From assembly GCA_017481875.1 (NCBI GenBank), contig JAFUOP010000005.1:90892-153221 (forward strand): a DNA stretch of 62,330 bases. The letters run 5' to 3'. Both the position numbers and the translations under genes were made by a program. This DNA is from Bacteroidaceae bacterium (lineage in GTDB: Bacteria > Bacteroidota > Bacteroidia > Bacteroidales > Bacteroidaceae). Under the pieces are notes generated by a model that was given only the letters and a program-made list of their open reading frames with translations, had not been told where the DNA came from and made no database searches. Below, piece after piece: positions 1 to 9,019 of this stretch (its first letter is position 1; each line of letters starts with the position of its first letter).

Positions 1-569
1 CACAGGAACAAGCCGCCATTGAACTGTGCCGTGGCAGGATTCTTGACGTTGGTGCAGGAGCGGGTTGCCATAGCCTGGAGCTGCAAAAACGCGGGTGCGA
101 GGTTGTGAGCATCGACATTTCGGAGCTTTCCGTGCAGGTTATGAAAGAACGCGGGCTTGATGCACGTACCGTTAATTTCTTCGACGAAACATTTACAGAG
201 AAGTTCGACACTATTCTGCTGGCTATGAACGGAATAGGAATTGTTGGCAAAGTAGAGAAACTACCCCTTTTCTTTAGAAGCGTAAAAAGATTGCTCAACA
301 AAGGCGGGCAGGTTCTGCTCGACTCCACCGACATACGCTATATCTTTATGAACGACGACGGCTCCATGGACATAAACCTCGCTGCAGGCTACTATGGCGA
401 GGTAGATTTCAAAATGCGCTATCGCAACACCTGTGGCGAGCCCTTTGACTGGCTATACATAGATTTTGACACACTCTCAATGTATGCCGGTGAGAACGGT
501 TTCAGCTGCACAAAATGCGCCGATGGCGAGCATTACGACTACCTTGCAAAACTCACGATTAAAGAATAG
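1..569 (+). CDS. Class I SAM-dependent methyltransferase (5' end cut by window)
   Basis: The reading frame is open from base 3 and carries a glycine-rich SAM-binding motif I (ILDVGAGAG) followed by an acidic residue at the end of strand 2 (VVSIDIS), as in class I Rossmann methyltransferases. The rest (about 188 residues visible) fits a small-molecule methyltransferase, but the substrate cannot be read. The start lies left of the window, so the apparent GTG at 105 is internal. It sits upstream of the polysaccharide promoter and is probably not part of that operon. Confidence 0.8.
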   Translation, partial: QEQAAIELCRGRILDVGAGAGCHSLELQKRGCEVVSIDISELSVQVMKERGLDARTVNFFDETFTEKFDTILLAMNGIGIVGKVEKLPLFFRSVKRLLNKGGQVLLDSTDIRYIFMNDDGSMDINLAAGYYGEVDFKMRYRNTCGEPFDWLYIDFDTLSMYAGENGFSCTKCADGEHYDYLAKLTIKE

Positions 570-659
570 GCACACAAAAACACGCTTAAAAGTTCATCTG
601 CAGCAGCCAGCTCTTGCTTGCAAAAAACAAAAAAGCAGAGCAAATATTGCAAATAATAA

Positions 660-691
660 TTTGTTTATTTTCCTCGCTTTCACTATCTTCG
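660..691 (+). promoter_or_regulatory. Bacteroidetes-type promoter of the polysaccharide operon
   Basis: TTTG at 660-663 and TATCTTCG at 684-691 are separated by 20 bases, matching the -33 TTTG / -7 TAnnTTTG arrangement with one mismatch in the -7 box. Transcription would begin near 697 and run through an untranslated leader of about 190 nt to the UpxY-like gene. No inverted repeats suggesting an invertible (phase-variable) promoter were seen around it. Confidence 0.55.
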
Positions 692-696
692 CATCA

Positions 697-889
697 ATAA
701 TGTAAAGTTGCTATGATAAACACGCGCGCGTGCGTGGGGAAACAGCCCGCAATCGCCCGTATATCACAAGCCATGCAAAAGCACAAATCACGCAACTTTA
801 TTCGCAAAGGATTATCACTCAGCGCATTACAACAGCATTGAGGAGCCAAGATTATGCACGTTTGGCAACAACCTTCATAAAACACCCAA
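697..889 (+). promoter_or_regulatory. Long untranslated leader before the UpxY-like gene
   Basis: This stretch of about 190 nt has no convincing gene; the short frames on both strands lack protein character. It contains an 8-bp inverted repeat, AAAGTTGC at 704-711 and GCAACTTT at 792-799, that could close a large RNA hairpin, and a purine/pyrimidine-alternating GC-rich patch near 723-735. In Bacteroides, UpxY proteins act on the leader of their own operon, so this is the expected place for antitermination. The structure itself is inferred. Confidence 0.35.
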
Positions 890-1438
890 ATGAACAGCAA
901 CAACGACGATGAAAATATTGTATGGTTTGCAATGAGTGCGCCCTATCGTCGAGAGCTTAAAGCAAAGGAACAACTCACCGCAATGGGCATAGAGTCGTTT
1001 GTTCCTATGACCAAAGCCATTGTTGAAAGAAGAGGCACAAAGAAACGCGCATTAGTACCGGCCATTCATAATCTCATTTTTGTGCACACCACAAAAGAAT
1101 TAATAACACGTGCAAAGCAAGTTATAGGCTATTTACAATACCACACGCACCCCGTCAACGGGAAAAACACCCCGACAATTGTCCCCGACAAGGCTATGGA
1201 GCAATTTATCTCCATAACCAACGAGCGCATTGAAGAGATTACATTCCTGCAACCCGGTGAGATAGACATTAAAAAGGGAACAAAAGTACGCATACACGGT
1301 GGCGCGTTCGATGGCACCGAAGGTATCTTCATAAAAATAAGAGGCAAACGCAACCGTCGCGTGGTAGTACTCATCGAAGGGCTTGCAGCCGTGGCCATTA
1401 ATACAGAAATATCACCCGACCTCATTGAACTTCTATAA
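890..1438 (+). CDS. UpxY-like NusG-family transcription antiterminator
   Basis: A 182-residue protein with an N-terminal NGN-type domain (WFAMSAPYRRELKAKEQL, then VPMTKAIVERRG) and a C-terminal KOW-like segment around residues 120-165 (GTKVRIHGGAFDGTEGIF). These are the features of NusG paralogs that open Bacteroides capsule operons and let RNA polymerase read through the long operon. It is the first gene after the leader. No UpxZ-like repressor follows, unlike the B. fragilis capsule loci. Regulation of this particular locus is inferred from family and position. Confidence 0.85.
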   Translation: MNSNNDDENIVWFAMSAPYRRELKAKEQLTAMGIESFVPMTKAIVERRGTKKRALVPAIHNLIFVHTTKELITRAKQVIGYLQYHTHPVNGKNTPTIVPDKAMEQFISITNERIEEITFLQPGEIDIKKGTKVRIHGGAFDGTEGIFIKIRGKRNRRVVVLIEGLAAVAINTEISPDLIELL

Positions 1439-1460
1439 AAAAACAAAAATACAAAATCAT

Positions 1461-2252
1461 ATGAAAAAGATTCTTTCACTACTATTCATCGCGGCACTTC
1501 TTGCAAGTTGCTCATCAACAAAAAAGGTAACCTATTTCCAGGACATGCAGAACGGCGACACAAAAACCGTTACAACACTTGTAAAGAAAATAAAAATGAT
1601 GCCCGGCGATAAAATCTCCATTGTTATTAACAGTAAAACCCCCGAGTTTGTTACACGATACAATCTCATCACACCAGCTATGAGTTTTGGTTCTTCCAGC
1701 AACACTGCTGGCAATGGAGTTTCGGCATATACTATCGACAGCAACGGTTTTATAGATTTTCCCGAAATGGGCAAAGTGCTTGTTGAAGGCAAAACACGCG
1801 AAGAGATAGCCGAGCATATAAAAAACGAACTCATTGAAAGAAAATTGGTGCTCGACCCCACTGTAACCGTTGAATATGTCAACCAAGAATTTTCCGTACT
1901 GGGCGAGGTAAAGAAGCCAGGTAAAATAAGCATTAACAAAGACTATATAACAATTCTCGATGCTATTGCAATGGCAGGAGACCTTAGCATTGAAGGAAAG
2001 CGTGCCGACGTTACTGTTATACGACAAGAGGGCGACACACAAAACATATACGAAATAGACCTCACATCAAGTGAAGCCATATATTCTTCACCGGCATACT
2101 ACTTGCAACAAAACGACATAGTATATGTAAAGCCCAACACAAAGCGTGCAGGCCAGGCCAACATAAACAGCAATACCCTGCGTTCAACATCTTTCTGGAT
2201 GTCGCTGGCATCATTCGTAATGGCACTTGTAACATTTATAGACAACAGATAA
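1461..2252 (+). CDS. Wza-like polysaccharide export lipoprotein
   Basis: The start at 1461 gives a clean lipoprotein signal (MKKILSLLFIAALLASC, lipobox Cys17); a longer frame upstream overlaps the UpxY gene and lacks it. The mature part has a polysaccharide export (PES) domain around residues 35-125 (KMMPGDKISIVI, DSNGFIDFPEMGKV) and a SLBB segment around 130-200 (FSVLGEVKKPGKI). It ends with a hydrophobic helix near residues 233-258, which in Wza crosses the outer membrane. It should form the export channel with the Wzc-like kinase encoded next. The 263-aa length fits Bacteroidetes members. Confidence 0.88.
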   Translation: MKKILSLLFIAALLASCSSTKKVTYFQDMQNGDTKTVTTLVKKIKMMPGDKISIVINSKTPEFVTRYNLITPAMSFGSSSNTAGNGVSAYTIDSNGFIDFPEMGKVLVEGKTREEIAEHIKNELIERKLVLDPTVTVEYVNQEFSVLGEVKKPGKISINKDYITILDAIAMAGDLSIEGKRADVTVIRQEGDTQNIYEIDLTSSEAIYSSPAYYLQQNDIVYVKPNTKRAGQANINSNTLRSTSFWMSLASFVMALVTFIDNR

Positions 2253-2326
2253 GTGCTATAGAATTTTAACAATAAGAATATACCCTGATGAAGAAACTGG
2301 GCTAACGCTAATTTAGATAAAATACA

Positions 2327-4732
2327 ATGGTTAAGAACAACAAACGGCAACAAAACGACAACGCGCTACCTATCTCCGATTTACTATACCTGTGTTTAGC
2401 AAATTGGCACTGGTTTGTGCTATCACTATTCATAACCCTGTCGATAGCTACACTCTATATTCTTATGACACCGCCAATATATGTGAGCCGTGCATCGGTA
2501 CTTATCAAAGACGACAGCAACTCACGTAGCAATTCAAACAACGCATTCACGGCATTCAGCGACAACCTGCGGAGCAATGCCGAGGAGGAATTGAAGGCAA
2601 TGCGTTCACCGGCCATTATGACCGAAGCCATAAAACGCCTCGACCTTGACATCACATATACTATTGAGGGGAAATTCCACAATCCGGTTATTTACGGGAC
2701 CGAACTGCCTGCAAGGGTTAAATTACTCGACTTAGGCAGAAACGACGATGTGCATTTCATCATGAACCTGCAAAACGACAGCACATTGTGTATGTGGGGA
2801 TTCGAAAAAAACGGGAAAAATGTCGATAGCTTCGTGCGAGCAACCAACGGAGAAACTGTCGAAAGCCCTGTTGGGCGCATCACGGCAAACTTTACCGAGT
2901 ACTCCCACAATAACAGGAATCGCAATATCACCGTTACTCGTACCAACATAAATAAAACCATAGAGCAATTCTATTCTCACTTTAGTGCATCTTTTGAGAA
3001 CGAAAACACAACTATAGCAAATCTCACACTAAAAGATTTATCCACCCAACGTGGCCGCGCTATCTTAGAGAGTATGCTGGAAATATACAACGAGCAGTGG
3101 ATTGCCGACAAGAACCAAATAGCCATAAGCACCGACAGTTTCCTGAACAGACGAATATCACTGTTGCAAGAAGAGCTGTGGCAGCTCGACGGGCAAGCCG
3201 CATCATACACCACGCGTGGAGCACAAAGCAGCAAGGCCGGCGGTAGCGAAATACTCTCTCTAATGAAAGAAGCTGAAAGCGAACTGCTGGAACTTAACAA
3301 CCAGCGTGAAATTGTTCAATACCTCATCAATATTTTGCGCGATGAAAAGAGGCTTCTGTTACCGGGCAACATAGGCCTAAAGAATGTCGATATAAAGTCT
3401 CTCGCCGACGATTACAACAATGCGCTATTGCGCCGCAATGCCATTGTACAGAACAGTAGCGAGAGTAACCCTCTTGTTAAAGACTACGACAAGCGTCTCA
3501 ACAAGCTGAAAGAGGGAATAATTTTGGCTGCAAGCAACGAAATAGAGAGCCTTAATTCACAGATAAGGCTTGCACGCAAAAGTGAAAGCAAAAGCGACCA
3601 GGCTCTAGCAACAAGTTCTGAGCTCAGCAAGCAACAACAAAACCTCGAACGGCAGCTGAAAGTTAAAAATGCACTTTACATCTTCCTCCTGCAAAAACGC
3701 GAAGAGAATGTGCTTTCAAAAGAATATGCAGCCAGCAACACACGCATAATTTCAGCTCCTGCAAGTTCCTATGCACCGGTAGCACCACTAAAGAAAAACA
3801 CCATATTAATGGCATTCACTATCGGCCTGCTGTTTCCCACGCTCATTCTATTCTTGAAAGAGATAAGCAACAATAAAATACGTGGGCGCAAAGATCTCGA
3901 AGGTTTGGATATTCCCTTTGTTGGGGAAATTCCAATGCATATACCCGACAACCGTAAAGAGGCACGTGAGGCTTTACGTGGTAAAGGTGCAAAAACCATA
4001 CTTGTGAAGAACGGCAGCCGCGACATGATAAATGAGGCATTCCGCGTACTGCGCACCAACCTGCAATTCATCACCAAGCAAAAACAGGGGTGCAATGTAA
4101 TCACAATAACCTCGTTCAACCCCGGCAGTGGCAAAACATTCCTTACAATGAACATTGCAGCCAGCCTTGCACTGAAAGGCGAAAAGGTACTTGTAATAGA
4201 CGGAGATATGCGCCACGGCTCAACATCGGCCTACATATCATCACCTAAAACAGGTATTAGCAACTACCTGAGCAAGGAGATTGACAATATAAACAGTGCT
4301 ATTGTAGAGTTCAAAGATTATGCCGAGCTGCACATACTGCCCGTGGGCACAATCCCCCCCAACCCCACCGAGCTGCTGCACGAGAAACGTTTTGGCGAGC
4401 TCATCGCACAATTGCGTAACGAATACGACTACATACTCATTGACTGCCCACCCGTGGACATTGTTGCCGACACGCAAATAATAGAAGAATATGCCGACCG
4501 CACACTTTTTGTTGTGCGCACCGGCCTTCTTGCACGCAATATGCTCGATGAGCTTGAGACAATTCACAATGAGAAACGACTAAAGAATATAGCCATTATT
4601 CTCAACGGCACATACAGCCACGGTGGCTACTACAAATATGGCTACCGCTATGGGTATCGCTACAGCTACCGTTACGGATACCGCTATGGCTACAAATATG
4701 GGTATCACAGCGATAATAATAAGAAGAAGTAA
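2327..4732 (+). CDS. Wzc-like chain-length regulator and tyrosine autokinase
   Basis: An 801-residue inner-membrane protein. The N-terminal Wzz/GNVR part has one transmembrane helix near residues 24-45 and a second near 480-505, framing a long coiled-coil periplasmic domain. The C-terminal BY-kinase has Walker A (NPGSGKT, about 597-604), Walker A' (VLVIDGDMRHG, about 622-632) and Walker B (ILIDCPPVD, about 704). It ends in a cluster of about fifteen tyrosines spaced every second or third residue (about 761-795), the expected autophosphorylation tail. It works with the Wza-like and phosphatase genes on either side to control polymerisation and export. Confidence 0.92.
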   Translation: MVKNNKRQQNDNALPISDLLYLCLANWHWFVLSLFITLSIATLYILMTPPIYVSRASVLIKDDSNSRSNSNNAFTAFSDNLRSNAEEELKAMRSPAIMTEAIKRLDLDITYTIEGKFHNPVIYGTELPARVKLLDLGRNDDVHFIMNLQNDSTLCMWGFEKNGKNVDSFVRATNGETVESPVGRITANFTEYSHNNRNRNITVTRTNINKTIEQFYSHFSASFENENTTIANLTLKDLSTQRGRAILESMLEIYNEQWIADKNQIAISTDSFLNRRISLLQEELWQLDGQAASYTTRGAQSSKAGGSEILSLMKEAESELLELNNQREIVQYLINILRDEKRLLLPGNIGLKNVDIKSLADDYNNALLRRNAIVQNSSESNPLVKDYDKRLNKLKEGIILAASNEIESLNSQIRLARKSESKSDQALATSSELSKQQQNLERQLKVKNALYIFLLQKREENVLSKEYAASNTRIISAPASSYAPVAPLKKNTILMAFTIGLLFPTLILFLKEISNNKIRGRKDLEGLDIPFVGEIPMHIPDNRKEAREALRGKGAKTILVKNGSRDMINEAFRVLRTNLQFITKQKQGCNVITITSFNPGSGKTFLTMNIAASLALKGEKVLVIDGDMRHGSTSAYISSPKTGISNYLSKEIDNINSAIVEFKDYAELHILPVGTIPPNPTELLHEKRFGELIAQLRNEYDYILIDCPPVDIVADTQIIEEYADRTLFVVRTGLLARNMLDELETIHNEKRLKNIAIILNGTYSHGGYYKYGYRYGYRYSYRYGYRYGYKYGYHSDNNKKK

Positions 4733-4738
4733 ACACCT

Positions 4739-5455
4739 ATGTGGCCCTTCACAAAAAAGAGAACCATAGCCCAAAGCTGCTTGCTTGCAGGCGGCACTGA
4801 CTACCACTCGCATATACTGCCCGGGGTAGATGACGGTATTGCCACAATGGACGAGGCCCTGCAGACACTGCAAACCCTTTCTGCCACAGGCATTAAGGAG
4901 CTATGGCTCACGCCACACATAATGGAGGACTTCCAAAACACTCCTGCGACATTGCAAGAGAGATTTGCCACCCTACAACGTAGCTATACAGGGCCCATAT
5001 CCCTGCACCTTGCTGCCGAATATATGATAGACAACCAATTCCACGAACTATTGGAGAGCGGGAAACTCCTACCCATAGGCAGCACCGGCAATCACCTGCT
5101 TGTGGAGACGTCGTACTTCACACCGCCAATGCACCTGCACGACACACTGCAACGCATAAAATCCAAAGGCTACCACCCCCTGCTCGCACACCCCGAGCGA
5201 TACATTTACATGGACAACAAGGAATATGCCACACTCCATGAGAGTGGAGTTAGAATGCAGCTAAACCTCCTCTCTCTTGCCGGAGCATACGGGCGCACAG
5301 CGCAGAAAAGAGCCGCATGGCTGCTAAAAAACAACATGTACACGGTTGCGGGCAGCGACCTACACTGCAGCGATGCACTTACTATCATAAACAATACACC
5401 GGTAGATACAAAACAGAGCGAGGCACTTCGCGAACTTTTTAGCACAAGCCTATAA
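4739..5455 (+). CDS. PHP-domain tyrosine-protein phosphatase (CpsB/YwqE type)
   Basis: A 238-residue protein with PHP metal-binding motifs: DYHSHILPGVDDG at about 21-33, TPHIMEDF near 59, HPERY near 153 and GSDLHC near 205. This is the Bacillota/Bacteroidota CpsB family, manganese-dependent phosphatases that reverse phosphorylation of the tyrosine-rich tail of the cognate BY-kinase. It starts 6 bases after the kinase gene and is surely co-transcribed. The second motif reads DYHSH rather than the DxHxH with His first, which is normal for this family. Confidence 0.88.
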   Translation: MWPFTKKRTIAQSCLLAGGTDYHSHILPGVDDGIATMDEALQTLQTLSATGIKELWLTPHIMEDFQNTPATLQERFATLQRSYTGPISLHLAAEYMIDNQFHELLESGKLLPIGSTGNHLLVETSYFTPPMHLHDTLQRIKSKGYHPLLAHPERYIYMDNKEYATLHESGVRMQLNLLSLAGAYGRTAQKRAAWLLKNNMYTVAGSDLHCSDALTIINNTPVDTKQSEALRELFSTSL

Positions 5456-5458
5456 ACA

Positions 5459-6985
5459 ATGAGCGACAACAAGCAACTTGCACGCAATATGATATTCAAT
5501 GCCATTTCTTTTGGCATTAACCTTGCGATATCATTTTTCTTAACGCCATACATTGTAAAAGAGGTGGGAAGAGAGGCGTACGGCTTTATACCGCTGATAA
5601 ACAATATGATTGGTTACACATCTATTATAACCACAGCTGTTGGTTCAATGGCGGGCCGCTTCATCACTATGCGGCTATACAAGAACGACATTGAAGGAGC
5701 ATCGTACTATTTTAATTCGGTTCTTGTTGCCAACTTCGTTCTCTCGGCCATCTTCACTATAATAGCCATTGTTGCTTTGGCTTTTCTTCCACATATCCTT
5801 AATATTCCGGAACACCTATTATCAGATGTAAGATGGCTTTTTATTCTTGCCGTGCTTAGTATGGTGATAGGGTTATGCACGGGCCTTTTTGGCTGTGGCG
5901 TATATATCAAGAACAGGATAGATACAAGTGTCGCACGAGCAATGGTTCAAAACGTAGTACGTATCTCCTGTATTCTGCTACTTTTTTACTTTTTTGAGCC
6001 ATCGGTTGTATATATAAGTTTAGGCGCTTTCGTTTCAGCATTATTAGCTATATATTATAATTTTTCTTTCAAAAAACGCTTTCTGCCAGAGGTCCCATTC
6101 AGCCCCGCCAAATATTTCTCTTGGGAGAAGATAAAAGAGACTACCCTCTCAGGTATATGGAATTCAGTGAACCAACTAAGCAACCTATTGCTATATCAAC
6201 TGGACCTGCTTATTACCAACATATTTATTAGCGCCGCGGCAACAGGAGAGTTCTCACTTTCTAAGATTATGCCAAGTTTAACCTTGAGTTTCTTGGCAAC
6301 ACTATCAGGTTCTTTCCACCCCAAATTCAATATTTTATACGCACAGGAAAAACTTGAAGAGCTAAATGCCCTTGTTAAAAAGTCCATAAAGATTGTCGGC
6401 ATCATCATCTCAATAGCCATAGGGTTGCTTATTGTATATAGCGATATTTTTTACGGGCTATGGCTACCTACCGAGGACTCGCACAAACTACACCTGCTCA
6501 CCATTATAACTGTGACGCCTATGATATTTGGTGGCAGTATTAACCCTGTATTCGGCCTGTTCGCCACAGCAAACAGGCTAAAGGTACCCTCACTTGTACT
6601 ATTATTTGCCGGTATAGCCAACACTTTAGTTATTCTCCTGCTGCTAAATACCACCGATTTAGGCATATGGGCCATTGCCCTCACAAGCGCCATACAGGGA
6701 GGAATAAGAAATGCACTGTTCTCACCCATTTATGGAGCCAAGTGCATAGGGCAAAAGTGGTATGCCTTTTTCCCCACAATGTTCAAAGCCATTTGCGGTT
6801 TAGGCACTGTGGTAATCATCGGGTATGCCACAAAAAGAATGTTTTACATTGATGGTTGGTGTAGCCTTATATGCATAACCACCACTGTTGCTATTGTTTC
6901 ACTACTTATCAATATGTTTATAATATTAAACAAAGGAGAGAGGGAATACCTAAAATCTATTGTACTAAAGATAATTAAAAAATAA
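5459..6985 (+). CDS. Wzx-type lipid-linked oligosaccharide flippase
   Basis: A 508-residue hydrophobic protein with about 12-14 predicted transmembrane helices and the N-terminal pattern of the PST/MOP family (ARNMIFNAISFGINLAISF, then TPYIVKEVGREAYGF). It should flip the undecaprenyl-linked repeat unit to the periplasm for the polymerase. It starts 3 bases after the phosphatase stop, in the export part of the operon. Only one flippase of this type is present in the window. Confidence 0.85.
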   Translation: MSDNKQLARNMIFNAISFGINLAISFFLTPYIVKEVGREAYGFIPLINNMIGYTSIITTAVGSMAGRFITMRLYKNDIEGASYYFNSVLVANFVLSAIFTIIAIVALAFLPHILNIPEHLLSDVRWLFILAVLSMVIGLCTGLFGCGVYIKNRIDTSVARAMVQNVVRISCILLLFYFFEPSVVYISLGAFVSALLAIYYNFSFKKRFLPEVPFSPAKYFSWEKIKETTLSGIWNSVNQLSNLLLYQLDLLITNIFISAAATGEFSLSKIMPSLTLSFLATLSGSFHPKFNILYAQEKLEELNALVKKSIKIVGIIISIAIGLLIVYSDIFYGLWLPTEDSHKLHLLTIITVTPMIFGGSINPVFGLFATANRLKVPSLVLLFAGIANTLVILLLLNTTDLGIWAIALTSAIQGGIRNALFSPIYGAKCIGQKWYAFFPTMFKAICGLGTVVIIGYATKRMFYIDGWCSLICITTTVAIVSLLINMFIILNKGEREYLKSIVLKIIKK

Positions 6986-6986
6986 T

Positions 6987-8081
6987 ATGGATAGCATAAA
7001 GCGTTATATTGATTGCTACGTACCTGTAACAGGTTGCACGCTGCGATGTCACTACTGCTACATCACGCAACACAGATTATTCGACGCGGAGTTACCAAAA
7101 TTCAACTACTCCCCACAGCACGTGAGAAAGGCATTGTCACGCGAGCGACTTGGTGGCACCTGCCTAATAAACCTATGTGGTGGAGGAGAAACATTGTTGC
7201 CGCCCGAAATTGTAGCTTACATAAGAGACCTTCTCGAGGAGGGGCACTACGTAATGGTGGTAACCAACGCAACCGTATCAAAGCGATTCGATGAGATAGC
7301 ACAATTTCCAGCGGAACTCACCAAAAGGCTGTTCTTTAAGTTTTCGTACCACTACACGGAACTGAAAAAAAGAAACCTGCTCGACCGTTTCTTTGCAAAC
7401 ATAAAAAAAGTTCGCGATGCCGGTTGCTCATTTACATTGGAGGCCACACCATCAGACGAATGGATTCCATACATTGACGAGATGAAACAAGCCGCAATAG
7501 ACAATGTTGGCGCTGTGTGCCACATAACCATTGCGCGCGATGAGCGCGACCCCGAAAAACTTCCCATACTCACATCGCTGCCCCGCGAGGAATATGAGAA
7601 AACTTGGCACTCCTTTGAATCTGCCCTATTCAATTATAAACTTACCATATTCGAACAGAAACGTAGAGAATTTTGCTATGCAGGCGACTGGTCGTTTTAC
7701 CTAAACCTTGCCACCGGAAGTATGACTCAGTGCTACAAATCACATTACATACAAAACATTTTCGAAGACATTAATAAACCCATAAAGTTTCTTGCAGTAG
7801 GTAAATACTGCAAAGAGCATCACTGCTACAACGGACACTCATTCATAGTTCTTGGGGATATACCATGCCTGCAATCGCCCACATACACAGAGCTAAGAAA
7901 CCGCATTTGCAATGATGGCAGCGAATGGCTAAAGCCGGAAATGAAGCACTTTATGAGCACCAAACTGTGGCAAAGCAATAAAGAGTACTCGCCACTAAAA
8001 AAGATGGCCACTAATTGCATAATTAAAACAATAATACTGAAAGAGAAAGCCAAATTTCTGCTAAAAAGAATCTTAAAATGA
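6987..8081 (+). CDS. Radical SAM/SPASM-like protein in the polysaccharide locus
   Basis: A 364-residue protein whose N-terminus has the radical SAM cluster motif CxxxCxxC in GCTLRCHYCY (about residues 17-26), followed by a glycine-rich GGGETLL segment typical of SAM binding. The C-terminal third has further cysteines (about 245, 270, 275, 292, 308), suggesting a SPASM-like auxiliary cluster. It begins 1 base after the flippase stop and overlaps the pyruvyltransferase-like gene by 4 bases, so it is embedded in the operon. The reaction cannot be read; modification of a sugar intermediate, or of a peptide, is possible. Confidence 0.75.
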   Translation: MDSIKRYIDCYVPVTGCTLRCHYCYITQHRLFDAELPKFNYSPQHVRKALSRERLGGTCLINLCGGGETLLPPEIVAYIRDLLEEGHYVMVVTNATVSKRFDEIAQFPAELTKRLFFKFSYHYTELKKRNLLDRFFANIKKVRDAGCSFTLEATPSDEWIPYIDEMKQAAIDNVGAVCHITIARDERDPEKLPILTSLPREEYEKTWHSFESALFNYKLTIFEQKRREFCYAGDWSFYLNLATGSMTQCYKSHYIQNIFEDINKPIKFLAVGKYCKEHHCYNGHSFIVLGDIPCLQSPTYTELRNRICNDGSEWLKPEMKHFMSTKLWQSNKEYSPLKKMATNCIIKTIILKEKAKFLLKRILK

Positions 8082-9019
8082 CCGTTAGCGAAAAGATTTC
8101 TCAACTAAAAAGCATAATAGACAAGCAACTGTCCCCGTTGATAGATGCCAACTATATATTGCTCGATGTACCCTATTATACAAATATAGGCGATACGCTC
8201 ATATGGGAGGGAACAAGGGAATTCTTAAAAAAAATACCATACAGATGTCTTTACACAGCATCAGTAGAGACCTATAAATACCAACCACTGCCCAAGGGCA
8301 CCATTATACTGATGCAAGGCGGGGGAAATTTTGGCGACCTATGGCGCAGGCACCAAGACCTGCGGCATACGGTAGTGGAGACATACCCCGACAATAAAAT
8401 AATAATTCTGCCACAAACCATTTTTTACAAGGATAAAAAATGGTTCGAAAAAGATGCCACAGCACTGAACAAGCATAAAAACTTGCATATATGCGCGCGA
8501 GACACAAAAAGCTTGGAAATATTAGAAAGTGCTGTCACCAGCAACCTCCACCTTGTGCCCGATATGGCATTCTACATTTCGGAAAGACTACTTAAAAGGG
8601 AAAGCGTGAAAGAGAATGGCCGAACACTGTTCCTCAAAAGAAACGACACAGAGTTCTGTGAATACGATTTTAATGCACACATTACTGAAGAGAAGGCGCT
8701 ACTCGACACCTGCGACTGGCCCACTATGGAACAAAGTTTTTTTGCAAAAGAATTACTCGACAAATTAGTGTTCCGCAGAAAGAGACTAAAAAGAATACCC
8801 GATATATATGCCGATCTCATATTCCGCCCATTCCAAGTAAAAAAGGGGGTAGAATTTGTGAGCCAATATAAAAAGGTATATACCACACGACTTCACGTTG
8901 CAATACTGTCAATACTGCTTAAAAAAGAGGTTGTATTTTTCGATAACTCATACGGCAAGAACAGTTCATTCTACCACACGTGGTTGCAAAACCTTGATAA
9001 CCTCAAGTTTATACAATGA
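8078..9019 (+). CDS. Polysaccharide pyruvyltransferase family protein
   Basis: A 313-residue protein with the family pattern: YYTNIGDTLIWEGT near the N-terminus, MQGGGNFGDLW around residue 78, LPQTIFY around 108, then a C-terminal TTRLHVAILSILL with the conserved His. Members add pyruvate ketals to sugars of exopolysaccharides, giving negative charge, though some homologs transfer other groups. It overlaps both neighbours by 4 bases (ATGA). Confidence 0.8.
   Translation: MTVSEKISQLKSIIDKQLSPLIDANYILLDVPYYTNIGDTLIWEGTREFLKKIPYRCLYTASVETYKYQPLPKGTIILMQGGGNFGDLWRRHQDLRHTVVETYPDNKIIILPQTIFYKDKKWFEKDATALNKHKNLHICARDTKSLEILESAVTSNLHLVPDMAFYISERLLKRESVKENGRTLFLKRNDTEFCEYDFNAHITEEKALLDTCDWPTMEQSFFAKELLDKLVFRRKRLKRIPDIYADLIFRPFQVKKGVEFVSQYKKVYTTRLHVAILSILLKKEVVFFDNSYGKNSSFYHTWLQNLDNLKFIQ

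Noticed and set aside
694-912. Short frames on both strands in the operon leader
   Set aside because: No protein features; the stretch is better explained as an untranslated leader of the UpxY-like gene.
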